The notes under the pieces are model-generated. The model had not been told where the DNA came from, did not search any database, and saw only the letters and a list, made by a program, of their open reading frames with translations. DNA of 64,000 bases from Pseudomonas sp. MF4836. Its GTDB lineage: Bacteria > Pseudomonadota > Gammaproteobacteria > Pseudomonadales > Pseudomonadaceae. Below, piece by piece: positions 1 through 8,651 of the stretch; the stretch's first letter is position 1, and every line of letters starts with the position of its first letter. The position numbers and the translations under genes were made by a program. The stretch is from positions 124,001-188,000 of the forward strand of contig NZ_MVOL01000007.1 of NCBI RefSeq assembly GCF_002018875.1, written 5' to 3'.

Positions 1-887
1 GCGAGCAAGCCCCGCGCGCCGTCGTCGCCCATCCCGGTCATGATGATCCCCAGGCTGTTGGGCCCGGCCTGCCGCGCCACCGAGCGGAACAACACATCCA
101 CCGCGGGCTTGTGCCGGTTGACCGGCGGCCCGTCGAGCACCTCGACCTGGTAATGCGCCCCGCTACGCTTGAGCTGCATGTGCAGGCCACCTGGCGCCAG
201 CAGCGCCAGGCCATCGTGCACGCGATCCAGGTGCCTGGCCTCGCGTACTTCGATCTGACACAGGCTGTTCAGACGCCGGGCAAAATCGGCGGTGAACTTC
301 TCCGGCATATGTTGAACGATCACAATCCCGGGACAGTCACGCGGCAACTGGCGCAAGACAAACTCCAGGGCCTGGGTGCCGCCGGTGGAACAGCCCAGGG
401 CGACGATGCGTTCGGTGGTGCGCAACAGGCTGATGGGCGCCACGGCGGGGCTTGGCGGCGCCACCCGAGGAGCGCTGGGCAAGACCCGGGGACGACTGCG
501 GGCGCCCTCCTCGACCTTGCGGATCAGCTCGCTGGCCAGTTGCTCCAGGCTTTGCTTGAGCCCCAGCCGGGCCTTGGTGAACACCCCGACCGCGCCGGCA
601 GCCAGGGCCTCGACCGCGACACTGTTGCCCTGCTCGGTGAGGGTCGAGCAGATGATGGTCGGGGTCGGGCGCTCGCTCATGATCTGCCGCAAAAACGTCA
701 GGCCATCCATGCGCGGCATCTCGATATCGAGGATCAGCACGTCCGGCCAGTCGCGGCGCATCTTGTCGATGGCGTACAGCGGGTCGGCGGCCAGGCCGAT
801 CACCTCGATCCCCGGGTGGTTGCCCAGGCAGGTGCTGAGGACCTGACGCACCAAGGCCGAATCATCGACGATAAACACCTTGATCAC
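1..887 (-). CDS. cheB: Chemotaxis response regulator protein-glutamate methylesterase CheB (3' end cut by window)
   Basis: CheB removes methyl groups from receptor glutamates (and deamidates glutamines), resetting receptor sensitivity in the cytoplasm. The GTG start gives a receiver domain beginning IKVFIVDDSALVRQVL, with the phospho-acceptor Asp in DVLILDIEMPRMDG. A linker leads to the esterase domain with the Ser motif ALGCSTGGTQAL, the His motif QHMPEKF and the third catalytic Asp in TGMGDDGA just before the window edge, so only about 50 residues are missing. The GTG overlaps the cheD stop as GTGA, implying translational coupling at the end of the che operon. Confidence 0.95.
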   Translation of the reverse strand, partial: MIKVFIVDDSALVRQVLSTCLGNHPGIEVIGLAADPLYAIDKMRRDWPDVLILDIEMPRMDGLTFLRQIMSERPTPTIICSTLTEQGNSVAVEALAAGAVGVFTKARLGLKQSLEQLASELIRKVEEGARSRPRVLPSAPRVAPPSPAVAPISLLRTTERIVALGCSTGGTQALEFVLRQLPRDCPGIVIVQHMPEKFTADFARRLNSLCQIEVREARHLDRVHDGLALLAPGGLHMQLKRSGAHYQVEVLDGPPVNRHKPAVDVLFRSVARQAGPNSLGIIMTGMGDDGARGLL

Positions 888-1375
888 CGCCCACCCGCCC
901 GTGCCGGCAGCGCGCCCGAGGCATTGCGCTGGCAGGCCACGACGCCGCTGCGGCCGTCGACCTGCAGGCGCCGGTAGTGCTCGCCATTGAGGTCGCAGTA
1001 ATCGAGCGACCAGTTGCGCAGGCTGAATTGCTCCCGGGCGAAGGCGCTGTTGCTGTGGCCGACCTTGCGCCCGCCCGCCGGTTCGAAGCGCACCAGGCTG
1101 CCACCGCCGAACAGCCCCTTGCGGTACTCGCAGGGGCGCGTGCCGTGGCGCAGCATATCGGCATGGATACGCTTGAACACCGCCTCGCCGTAGCGCGTGT
1201 CGAGGCCGTTGCGCGCCTGCGGATCGCTCGGCAGCAGGTAGTGCGAGACCGCCAGCAGGCGCCAGCGCGGGTGCCACAGGACCACCGACACGCAACTGCC
1301 GAGCAGGGTGCTGACGGTGCCCTCGTGACGGCCGAAGAAATACTCGCCAGGGTTGAGGAACAAGGCCGGTTTCAT
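884..1375 (-). CDS. cheD: Chemoreceptor glutamine deamidase CheD
   Basis: CheD deamidates specific receptor glutamines to glutamates, creating methylation sites. The 163-residue product starts MKPALFLNPGEYFFG and contains the family core TLLGSCVSVVLWHP with the catalytic Cys, followed by the His in the AVSHYLLPS segment and the GLFGGGSL loop. The chosen ATG overlaps the cheR stop as ATGA; a longer open frame upstream lies inside cheR and is not needed. Its length fits the family (about 160-200 residues). Confidence 0.93.
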   Translation of the reverse strand: MKPALFLNPGEYFFGRHEGTVSTLLGSCVSVVLWHPRWRLLAVSHYLLPSDPQARNGLDTRYGEAVFKRIHADMLRHGTRPCEYRKGLFGGGSLVRFEPAGGRKVGHSNSAFAREQFSLRNWSLDYCDLNGEHYRRLQVDGRSGVVACQRNASGALPARAGGR

Positions 1376-2196
1376 AAATGCTGGTACACCGAAGGACTGA
1401 GCAGGCGCAGCGGCAGGCCGAAGCCATGAATGCTTTCGGCGTGGCCGATAAACAACAGGCCGCCGGGCACCAGTTGCTCCACCAGGCGGCGTACGATGCG
1501 CTGCTTCTCGTCGTTGTCGAAATAGATCAGCACATTGCGCAGGAAGATCACCTCGAACGGCCCCACGCCCTCGGGCAGGGGCTGTACCAGATTCACCTCG
1601 CGCAGGCTGACCCGCTGGCGCAGCGCGGCCTGGACCCGAAAGCGCCCGTGCATGGCCCCGACGCCATTCAGGCAATAACGGTGCAGCCAGCCCTCGGGGA
1701 AATGCCGGGCCTGGGCCAGGTCGTAGATACCGCTGGCGGCGCGTTCCAGCATGCTCAGGCTCAGGTCGCTGGCCAGGATCGACCAGTCCTGGGTGGTCCC
1801 GTGCTCACTGACCGCCATCGCCAGGCTGTAGGGCTCTTCACCGGAGGAACAGGCCGCGCTCCAGATCCGCAGCGCGCCTTTGCGCTTGGCCAGCCACTGG
1901 CCAAAAAAAGCGAAATGCGCCGGTTCGCGAAAGAAGTAGGTCTCGTTGGTGGTCAGCAGGTCCACCACCAGCCGGCGCTCGGCCAGGTGTTGCGGCTGCT
2001 CCAGCAACTGCAGGTACTGCTCGTAGCCCGGCAACTGGTAATGGCGCAGGCGCTTCATCAGGCGCCCGGCCACCAGCGGCCGCTTATTGGCCGCCAGGGC
2101 GATGCCCGAAGCCTCGAGCATCAGGCGTTGCAGCAGGCGAAACTGGCTGTCGGCCAACTCCGGCAGCCGCAGGCCCGGCACGGGCTCAGCGGCCAT
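1372..2196 (-). CDS. cheR: Chemotaxis protein methyltransferase CheR
   Basis: CheR uses S-adenosylmethionine to methylate receptor glutamates, opposing CheB. The product has about 274 residues: an all-alpha N-terminal domain, the hallmark TTNETYFFREP, the SAM-binding segment IWSAACSSGEEPYSLAM, and the late motif FLRNVLIYFD. ATG at 2196 is preferred; an in-frame TTG lies 12 bases upstream. It overlaps the end of cheW by 11 bases, so the genes are co-transcribed. No C-terminal TPR or pentapeptide-tether extension is visible. Confidence 0.95.
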   Translation of the reverse strand: MAAEPVPGLRLPELADSQFRLLQRLMLEASGIALAANKRPLVAGRLMKRLRHYQLPGYEQYLQLLEQPQHLAERRLVVDLLTTNETYFFREPAHFAFFGQWLAKRKGALRIWSAACSSGEEPYSLAMAVSEHGTTQDWSILASDLSLSMLERAASGIYDLAQARHFPEGWLHRYCLNGVGAMHGRFRVQAALRQRVSLREVNLVQPLPEGVGPFEVIFLRNVLIYFDNDEKQRIVRRLVEQLVPGGLLFIGHAESIHGFGLPLRLLSPSVYQHL

Positions 2197-2704
2197 TGAG
2201 CACCGCAAGGCTCAGTTGGGAAATGTCGTCGAGGGACAGCACCTGGGCGATCGCCAGGATGATGGTGAAGCCCTCTTCGCCCCGGGCCATGCCGGCGATG
2301 AAATCAGTGCGGATGCCAACACCGAACGGCGGTGCCGGCACCACTTGGGACGGGTCGATATCCAGCACCGCGTCCACCGCGTCCACCACCAGGCCGATGC
2401 GTTGCACGCTCTCGCCCAGGGCCAGCTCGATGATCACGATGCAGGTGCGATTGTCCGGCCGGGTCAGCTCGAAACCAAAGCGCGCGGCCATGTCGAGCAC
2501 CGGCACCACGTTGCCGCGCAGGTTGATCACGCCATGGATAAAAGCCGGCATCATCGGTACCGCGGTGACATGGGCGTATTCGATGATTTCCCGCACCAGT
2601 TCGATGGGCAAGGCATAGGCCGCCTCGCGCACGCGAAACGACAGGTGCTGGATCCGGGTGGCCAGGGCGCTGTCCGCGACAGCGCTGGAGTGCAGTGAGG
2701 TCAT
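2186..2704 (-). CDS. cheW: Chemotaxis coupling protein CheW
   Basis: CheW is an SH3-like scaffold linking receptors to the CheA kinase. The 172-residue protein has a single CheW domain. The conserved GVINLRGNVVPVLDM segment, typical of receptor- and CheA-binding surfaces, lies in the middle, followed by IVIIELALG and GLVVDAVDAVLDI. It lies 11 bases downstream of the receptor gene, consistent with a dedicated array for this cluster. Confidence 0.95.
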   Translation of the reverse strand: MTSLHSSAVADSALATRIQHLSFRVREAAYALPIELVREIIEYAHVTAVPMMPAFIHGVINLRGNVVPVLDMAARFGFELTRPDNRTCIVIIELALGESVQRIGLVVDAVDAVLDIDPSQVVPAPPFGVGIRTDFIAGMARGEEGFTIILAIAQVLSLDDISQLSLAVLNGR

Positions 2705-2715
2705 GGGCAGGTCAC

Positions 2716-4350
2716 TCAGTTGAAGCTGACGAACTGGCCTTCATCGACCGCCGTCCTGCTTTTGCTCCAGCTTGCCGGCGCACTCTTGAAAGGCTCCGGG
2801 CCACGGGCTTGAGGGCGCTGGGCACCGAGGGCGTCCTGCTCGAAGCGGAAGAAGCCGATCAACTCCTGCAATTGCCCGGCCTGGGCGTTCATTTCTTCGG
2901 CGGTGGCGGCCAGCTCTTCCGAGGCCGCGGCGTTCTGCTGGGTGATCTGGTTCATCTGGCCCATGGCAATGTTGATCTGCCCGGCCGCGCCGTTCTGCTC
3001 CTGGGAGGCAGCGGTGATTTCCTGCACCAGGTCCGAGGTGCGCTGGATATTGGGCACGATCTCCCCCAGCAGGCGCCCGGCCTGTTCCGCCAGGTGCACG
3101 CTGCTGCTGGCCACCTGGCCGATCTCCTGGGCCGCGACCTGGCTGCGCTCGGCGAGTTTGCGCACCTCGGCGGCAACCACCGCGAAGCCCTTGCCATGGT
3201 CACCGGCGCGGGCCGCTTCGATGGCGGCGTTGAGCGCCAGCAGATTGGTCTGGTAGGCGATGTCGTCGATGATGCTGATCTTGTCGGCAATCTGCTTCAT
3301 CGCCAGCACCGTGTCGCTCACCGCGCCACCGCCCTGCACCGCATCGTTGGCGGCCTTGCCGGCAATACCGTCGGTGATCTTGGCGCTCTCGGTGTTCTGG
3401 GTGATGGAGGCCGACATCTGCTCCACCGAGGCACTGGTCTGCTCGACGCTGGCCGCCTGCTCGTTGGCGGCCTGGCTCAGGGATTGCGAAGTCGAGCTGA
3501 CTTGCTCCGACGCCGAAGACAACGCATCGGCTGCGCTGCGCACATCGCCGAGGATGCTGCGCAGGCGCAGGGTCATGTTCTGCATGGCGCTGAGCAATTG
3601 CCCGGTTTCATCCTTGCTGGTGACTGCCAGATCCTGGCTCAGGTCGCCGGCGGCCATGCGGTTGGCCGCCGCCACTGCGCCGTTGAGCGGACGGGTGATG
3701 CTGCGGGTGACCAGCACCCCGATCAGCATGCCCATCAAGGTGGCCACCGCCACCAGCGAGATCATCTGCACCCGGGAGTTGGCGGCAATGTCGCTGATCT
3801 GCTGGTTGGCTTCGCTGGCCCGCTCCTGCTTGTGCCGGGTCACCTGGCCGATCATCTGGTCCACCGCGTCGCCACTGACCACAGCCTTGGGCAGCAGGTC
3901 GGTGATGTCGCTGGTCTCCTGTAACTGCCCGGATTGCTGATGCATGCCCAGCACCTGCTGCACCAGCTCCTGGTACTCCTTGAGCGGGCCTTGCAGCTGG
4001 TCGATCTTGGCCTGGCCTTCCTTGGTGATAAAGCTGGTGCGGGCCTTGGCGATCAGGCTCGCGGTCTGTTCCAGGGCGGCACGCGCCTGGCTGGCGGCCT
4101 GCTCGCGCCCGGACTGGCTGGTGGCCAACAGGCTGTGGCGCATCGAGCGCCCGGCAGTGATCAGTTGGATATTGGCCTCCTGCAACTGGCTCAGGCCGGT
4201 GACGTCCAGCTCGTACATCCGGTCGGACAGGTCATTGACCTGCTCCAGGTTGCGGATGCCGATAAACCCGATGGCGGCGGTCAAGGCCACCACCACCAGG
4301 AACCCCAAGGTCAACCGGATGCCTATCTTCATGTTGCGAATGAACTGCAT
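2716..4350 (-). CDS. Methyl-accepting chemotaxis protein with four-helix-bundle sensor
   Basis: This 544-residue transmembrane chemoreceptor has a first membrane helix at about residues 10-30, a periplasmic helical region of about 160 residues resembling a 4HB_MCP sensor, and a second helix (SLVAVATLMGMLIGVLV, about 190-210). A HAMP domain and a long cytoplasmic coiled coil follow. The conserved signalling tip is present (AYQTNLLALNAAIEAARAG). It ends ...VSFN, with no NWETF-type CheR/CheB tether. The ligand cannot be predicted. It sits between cheA and cheW and probably signals through this cluster. Confidence 0.92.
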   Translation of the reverse strand: MQFIRNMKIGIRLTLGFLVVVALTAAIGFIGIRNLEQVNDLSDRMYELDVTGLSQLQEANIQLITAGRSMRHSLLATSQSGREQAASQARAALEQTASLIAKARTSFITKEGQAKIDQLQGPLKEYQELVQQVLGMHQQSGQLQETSDITDLLPKAVVSGDAVDQMIGQVTRHKQERASEANQQISDIAANSRVQMISLVAVATLMGMLIGVLVTRSITRPLNGAVAAANRMAAGDLSQDLAVTSKDETGQLLSAMQNMTLRLRSILGDVRSAADALSSASEQVSSTSQSLSQAANEQAASVEQTSASVEQMSASITQNTESAKITDGIAGKAANDAVQGGGAVSDTVLAMKQIADKISIIDDIAYQTNLLALNAAIEAARAGDHGKGFAVVAAEVRKLAERSQVAAQEIGQVASSSVHLAEQAGRLLGEIVPNIQRTSDLVQEITAASQEQNGAAGQINIAMGQMNQITQQNAAASEELAATAEEMNAQAGQLQELIGFFRFEQDALGAQRPQARGPEPFKSAPASWSKSRTAVDEGQFVSFN

Positions 4351-4368
4351 GGTGTTTCTCCTGAAAGG

Positions 4369-6402
4369 CTAGGCAAGGGTTTCTGCAAGGCCGAGTGCCG
4401 GCCGCGGGGCCCCGTCGATGCGGGTTTGCAGGTGTCGAAAGAGGCTGGGGATATCAAGAATCAGCGCCACATGACCGGAGCCGAGAATGGTCGAGCCGCT
4501 GATGCCGCGCAGGTGGCGAAACATCTGGCCCAGGGGTTTGATCACCGTCTGCAGCTCGCCCTGCAGGTGGTCGACGATCAGCCCGGCCTGTTGCCGGCCC
4601 TGGCTGACCACCACGATATTGCGCCGCCGCACGCCACTGCCAGGCAGGCCGAAATGGCGGTCCAGGGCGATACAGGGCAAGGGTTTGCCGCGCAGGTCGA
4701 GGTAGCCGTAACCGCCCTCGAAGGCGCTGTCGCTGGCCTCCATGCATTCGGTGACCATGTCCAGCGGGATCACGAAACTGTCGTCGCCCACCCCCACCAG
4801 AAAGCCGTCGATGATCGCCAGCGTCAGCGGCAGGCGCACACGAAAGGTGCAGCCCTGGCCGGCGCTGGAGTCGATCTCGATGACCCCGCGCAACTGGTCG
4901 ATGGCGCTGCGCACCACGTCCATGCCCACGCCGCGTCCGGAGAGGTTGGACACCTGTTCGGCGGTGGAGAATCCGGCTTCGAAAATCAGCAGGTGGATCT
5001 GCTGCTCGCTCAGTTGCGCGTCGGCCTCGACCATGCCCTTGGCCACGGCTTTTTCGAGGATGCGTGCAGTGTTCAGGCCGCGTCCGTCGTCGCTGATTTC
5101 CAGCACGATCATCCCCGAGTCGTGATAGGCGTTGAGGCTCAACTTGCCCTCGGCGGGCTTGCCCAGCGCCAGGCGTTCCTCGGGGGTTTCGATGCCGTGG
5201 TCGATGGCGTTGCGCACCAGATGGGTCAGGGGGTCGGCGATTTTGTCGATCACCGACTTGTCCAGCTCGGTCTCGCCGCCGCGGATGCTCAGTTGGATCT
5301 TTTTTTCCAGCTCCTGGCTGACATCGCGCACCACGCGGTGAAACCGATTGAAGGTCTCGCCGACCTCGACCATGCGCAGCTTCAGCGCGCTGTCGCGGAT
5401 CTGCTCCACGTACTGGAACAGCGCCTGGGTGCTTTCGATGCAGGCCGGGTCGCCATTGCGCCGGGCCTGCATCTGCGCGCCGGCAGTGCTGATCACCAGC
5501 TCCCCCACCAGGTTGATCAACTCATCGAGCTTGTGCGCCGCAACCTTGACCAGGGCGGTGTCCTGGGGCCGGCGCTCGCGATTGGCCACGGTCATGGCGG
5601 GCGCGGCCAGTGGCGGCGCGACAGGTGCCACGGCCGGTTCCGCGGCGGCTGGCAGGGGTTCGAGGGGCACGATGCCCAGGCTGCAGAAGTCCTCGATAAA
5701 CTGGAACACCTCGCGGATCTGCGCCTCGCTCGCGGTGCTGCGCAAGGTCAGCTCCAGGCCCAGGTAACAGCTCTCGGGATCGAAGCTGTGCAGGTCCGGC
5801 AACTGCCGGGTCAGGGTCTGCAGGGTGACGATGTCCCCCAGGCGCTTGAGGTAGCGCAAAAACGCCGCCGGGTCGAAGCCATTGCGCAACAGGTCCTGGG
5901 CAAAGCCGATGGAGATCTGCCACAGCACCGCGTCGCCCTCGGCTTCAGCCAGGGCCGTGCCGGGCTCGTCGGCTTGCTCCAACGAAGGGCTGTGGGGGGC
6001 CAGGTCCTGGGCTTCGGCCAAGGCCGTCAGCAGGATCGCCTGCTGCCCCTGGTCGGTGTCGAGCAGGCCGCTGTCGGGGTCGACGCGCTCGATCATGGCA
6101 GTGAGCTCATCCATGCAACTGAGCATCAGCGAGGTCAGGGCCGGCGTCAGTTGGCGCTGGCCGTCGCGCACCGACATCAGCAGGCTTTCCAGGTGATGGG
6201 TCAGGCTGACCAGGGGCGTCAGCGAAAAGATCCCCGCCGAGCCCTTGAGCGTATGCACGGCGCGAAACAGGCTGTTGATCGCCGCGTCATCCTGCGGGGC
6301 GCTTTCCAGGCACAGCAAGCTGTCTTCAGCGTCCTTGAGCAGGTCGCGCCCTTCGCTGAGAAAACCCTGGAGCAACTGGTTCCACTGGTCGCCACTGAGC
6401 AT
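4369..6402 (-). CDS. cheA: Chemotaxis histidine kinase CheA
   Basis: CheA autophosphorylates on its HPt histidine and passes phosphate to CheY and CheB. The 677-residue protein begins with an HPt domain whose phospho-acceptor His is about residue 50 (FRAVHTLKGSAG). A poorly conserved linker leads to the dimerisation helices (KLDELINLVGELVI) and the HATPase domain with N box (LVRNAIDHGIE), G1 (ISDDGRGL) and G2 (GRGVGMDVV). A C-terminal CheW-like domain binds the receptor array. It sits 3 bases after the STAS gene and 18 bases before the receptor gene. Confidence 0.96.
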   Translation of the reverse strand: MLSGDQWNQLLQGFLSEGRDLLKDAEDSLLCLESAPQDDAAINSLFRAVHTLKGSAGIFSLTPLVSLTHHLESLLMSVRDGQRQLTPALTSLMLSCMDELTAMIERVDPDSGLLDTDQGQQAILLTALAEAQDLAPHSPSLEQADEPGTALAEAEGDAVLWQISIGFAQDLLRNGFDPAAFLRYLKRLGDIVTLQTLTRQLPDLHSFDPESCYLGLELTLRSTASEAQIREVFQFIEDFCSLGIVPLEPLPAAAEPAVAPVAPPLAAPAMTVANRERRPQDTALVKVAAHKLDELINLVGELVISTAGAQMQARRNGDPACIESTQALFQYVEQIRDSALKLRMVEVGETFNRFHRVVRDVSQELEKKIQLSIRGGETELDKSVIDKIADPLTHLVRNAIDHGIETPEERLALGKPAEGKLSLNAYHDSGMIVLEISDDGRGLNTARILEKAVAKGMVEADAQLSEQQIHLLIFEAGFSTAEQVSNLSGRGVGMDVVRSAIDQLRGVIEIDSSAGQGCTFRVRLPLTLAIIDGFLVGVGDDSFVIPLDMVTECMEASDSAFEGGYGYLDLRGKPLPCIALDRHFGLPGSGVRRRNIVVVSQGRQQAGLIVDHLQGELQTVIKPLGQMFRHLRGISGSTILGSGHVALILDIPSLFRHLQTRIDGAPRPALGLAETLA

Positions 6403-6405
6403 CGC

Positions 6406-6723
6406 TCAATCCTCGGTTGGTGCTGCGGGGTACAGGGTTTCCAGGCGCAGCAGCTCGATCAGCTCATGCACCTGCGGCGCGCAGCCGACCACGCTGACCG
6501 GGCTGCCGTTGCTCGACAGGTTGCGTTGCAGCACCAGCAGCAACTGCACGCCGGCGCTGTCGAATTCTTCGATCGCACTCAGGTCCAGCTGCCAGGCCGG
6601 GGCGTCGAAGGGCAGCAACTGCAGGAGCGCTTCCCGGGCCTCGGCCACCTGATAGATGGTCAGGTCGCCGGCCACCTGCAACCGGGCTGGGCCGTCGAAG
6701 GCCGAGGGCGTCAGCGTGAACAC
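6406..6723 (-). CDS. Small STAS-domain protein embedded in the che operon
   Basis: The product has about 105 residues and is a single STAS domain, as in anti-sigma-factor antagonists and lipid-asymmetry (MlaB-like) proteins. The phospho-acceptor position is recognisable in LSAIEEFDSAGVQLLL (Asp-Ser). A GTG at 6723 is the likely start; the longer open frame upstream is read from inside cheY. It begins 4 bases after cheY and ends 3 bases before cheA, so it is surely co-transcribed. A role as a phospho-switch or scaffold in this pathway is inference. Confidence 0.85.
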   Translation of the reverse strand: MFTLTPSAFDGPARLQVAGDLTIYQVAEAREALLQLLPFDAPAWQLDLSAIEEFDSAGVQLLLVLQRNLSSNGSPVSVVGCAPQVHELIELLRLETLYPAAPTED

Positions 6724-6727
6724 CGGC

Positions 6728-7093
6728 TCAACCCAGCAACTTGTCGACCGCCGCCAGCAACTGCTGGGGCTGGAACGGCTTGACGATCCAGGCCCTGGCG
6801 CCGGCCGCCTGGCCTTCGGCCTTCTTCGCCTGCTCGCTTTCGGTGGTGAGCATGATGATCGGCGTAAAGCGGTATTCATTGCGCGCCTTGACCGCCTTCA
6901 CCAGGCCGATGCCGTCGAGGTTGGGCATGTTCACGTCACTGATGATCAGGTTGACCTTGCGCCCATCCAGCTTGCTCAGGGCATCGCGCCCATCGCAGGC
7001 CTCGATCACCTCATGCCCGGCCCCGGTGAGGCTCATCTTTACCAGTTGGCGCATCGACAGCGAGTCGTCGACGATCAGAATTGTCTTGGCCAT
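6728..7093 (-). CDS. cheY: Chemotaxis response regulator CheY
   Basis: This single receiver domain of 121 residues is phosphorylated by CheA. The acidic pair is in ILIVDDSLSMRQ, the phospho-acceptor Asp in LIISDVNMPNLDG, the conserved Thr in MLTTES and the Lys in WIVKPFQP. There is no output domain. Because the cluster contains a STAS gene and no flagellar genes, its target may not be the flagellar switch; that is inference. Confidence 0.94.
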   Translation of the reverse strand: MAKTILIVDDSLSMRQLVKMSLTGAGHEVIEACDGRDALSKLDGRKVNLIISDVNMPNLDGIGLVKAVKARNEYRFTPIIMLTTESEQAKKAEGQAAGARAWIVKPFQPQQLLAAVDKLLG

Positions 7094-7135
7094 ATGCCGC
7101 TCCTTGGGAAATGAAAACGCTTGAAAGTCGGGGCC

Positions 7136-8221
7136 CTAGAAAAACGTCACCTCGTTCACAGTCGCGCCCTGGGACTGGCCGTGACGCTCTTCATGGGTGG
7201 TAAATCGCTGGCGCTGGCGTTCGAGCCAGGCCTTGGGGTCGTGCAGGCTCGGGTCATCCTGGTCGATGGCCGCCAGCAGTTGCCGCAGGTCCAGCTGTAC
7301 GTGGTCGAGCATCTGGTCGGTGCGGTCCTGGAACTGCAGGTTGACCATGATCGCCTGGATGTCGTGCTGGGTATCCCGAGCCTCGCGCTGCAAAGCCCCG
7401 GAGACGTCGGACAGCTGATTGAGGTTGTCGCCCAGGCGCGCCATGACGTCGCTTACCGAGCGGTTAAGGAAGTCCAGGTTGCTCTGCTCGCTGTTGCCCA
7501 GCTCGGCCGCGGCGGCAATCGTGTCCTGGATCGCGTGGTTGATTTCACCGACCTTGGCGTCCATCCCCTGCCCGGTTTCCGCCGACAGCGTGGACAGCTT
7601 GCGCACCTCATCGGCCACCACCGAAAAGCCCCGCCCATATTCCCCGGCGCGGGCGGCTTCGATGGCCGCGTTGAGGGCCAGAAGGTTGGTCTGGCTGGCA
7701 ATGTCCTGGACCCGCTTGGCCATCTGCTGCAACTGGCTGGTGTAGGTGTCGAGGTGGCTGATGGTGCCGAGCAGTTCCTGTTGACGCTGGCTGCTGGCCT
7801 GAAACGAAGCGCTGACTTCGTGCAGCCGCTGGTTGGCGTCGCGCAGGCTTTCGCCCACCCCGCCGCTGCCGAGCACGCCTTCGGAACTGCTCAGGCTGCC
7901 GTCCAGGCGTGCGGCGATATTGTGGAAGCTGTGGAACAGCTCGGTGATATTGGAGTGCAATAATTCCCGGCTGCGGCCGAGGCTCTCGTGCCAGCTGGGA
8001 GCAATGGCCTGCACCAGGTTCTGCAACGGTGACGCGGCGTTATCGGCGACGACTTCGATCAGCGGTTCGGTCGCTGGCGACAACGGCCGTGGCACCGGGC
8101 GCAGACCAATCAGCAACAGGGCGCTGAAGACAAGAGCAGCTATCGTAAGCGTAGGCGAGGCCAGGATCAGCCCTGTGACACTGAGCGCGAGCCCCAACCA
8201 AACCCCTAGATAAATCCGCAT
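7136..8221 (-). CDS. MCP-family signalling protein with N-terminal membrane hairpin and no periplasmic sensor
   Basis: This is the first gene of the che operon, about 361 residues from the ATG at 8221 (an alternative start lies 18 bases upstream). Two closely spaced hydrophobic helices occupy roughly residues 3-40, with almost no periplasmic loop and no obvious HAMP domain. A cytoplasmic coiled coil carries the receptor tip (SQTNLLALNAAIEAARAG). The QFQDRTDQMLDHV segment near the C-terminus resembles the tail of sensorless receptors. It may sense a membrane or cytoplasmic cue. Confidence 0.9.
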   Translation of the reverse strand: MRIYLGVWLGLALSVTGLILASPTLTIAALVFSALLLIGLRPVPRPLSPATEPLIEVVADNAASPLQNLVQAIAPSWHESLGRSRELLHSNITELFHSFHNIAARLDGSLSSSEGVLGSGGVGESLRDANQRLHEVSASFQASSQRQQELLGTISHLDTYTSQLQQMAKRVQDIASQTNLLALNAAIEAARAGEYGRGFSVVADEVRKLSTLSAETGQGMDAKVGEINHAIQDTIAAAAELGNSEQSNLDFLNRSVSDVMARLGDNLNQLSDVSGALQREARDTQHDIQAIMVNLQFQDRTDQMLDHVQLDLRQLLAAIDQDDPSLHDPKAWLERQRQRFTTHEERHGQSQGATVNEVTFF

Positions 8222-8255
8222 TGTCGGCATCCACTGCACCCGTCGAAGTGCGCAG

Positions 8256-8282
8256 ATAGTACCGATGGCACATTGAGATCAA
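8256..8282 (-). promoter_or_regulatory. Candidate sigma-70 promoter for the che operon
   Basis: Read on the minus strand, TTGATC is followed 15 bases later by TACTAT, about 35 bases before the first receptor start codon. The spacing is short, so this is tentative. I found no convincing FliA-type promoter. Confidence 0.3.
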
Positions 8283-8651
8283 CATAAGGATAACCCTTAA
8301 TCCATTCAGCAGCCCGGCTGCTGGGCACATGACGCTTCCAGGGCATAAAAATTCCGCCGCCCATGCCCGGATCGGTCCAGCCCAAAGCGCTTGCCGCTCG
8401 CGCCAAAAAAACCGCGTACAAAAAACTGTCGCCGCTTAGGGAATCGCCTTAAGGGCGCCGCAGGTTTTGGCCTGCACTCGGCCGCGCGACACCCCACGAG
8501 CAGCCGGGCCCGCCTGTGCAATTAGGACTGTTCCTATATCCATCGCGCAAAGGAAAACCTAGCCTGCCCGCCGCTACAAACACACCTTGTAAGACGCGGC
8601 CAACCGCTTAATCAGGTTAAACACACGCCTAATTCGCAGACTACCGCCCCC
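8283..8651. other. Intergenic region between the che operon and the fimbrial genes
   Basis: No convincing gene is seen between these divergent units. The stretch holds a small hairpin (GCAGG, six-base loop, CCTGC around 8459-8475) and a segment near 8449-8460 similar to the 'AAGGGCGCC' part of the REP-associated sequence at about 25970. It presumably carries the promoter for the chaperone gene. Confidence 0.4.

Noticed and set aside
884..1675. Extended start for CheD about 100 residues upstream
   Set aside because: The extra segment is cheR read in another frame. ATG 1375 overlaps the cheR stop and begins the family N-terminus.
3934..6783. Long plus-strand open frame across cheA
   Set aside because: It is antisense to an intact CheA with all domains and shows no protein-family signature.
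8222..8420. FliA (sigma-28) promoter for the che operon
   Set aside because: No TAAA-N15-GCCGATAA-like pair is present upstream of the first receptor gene; the sigma-70-like pair is the better, though weak, candidate.
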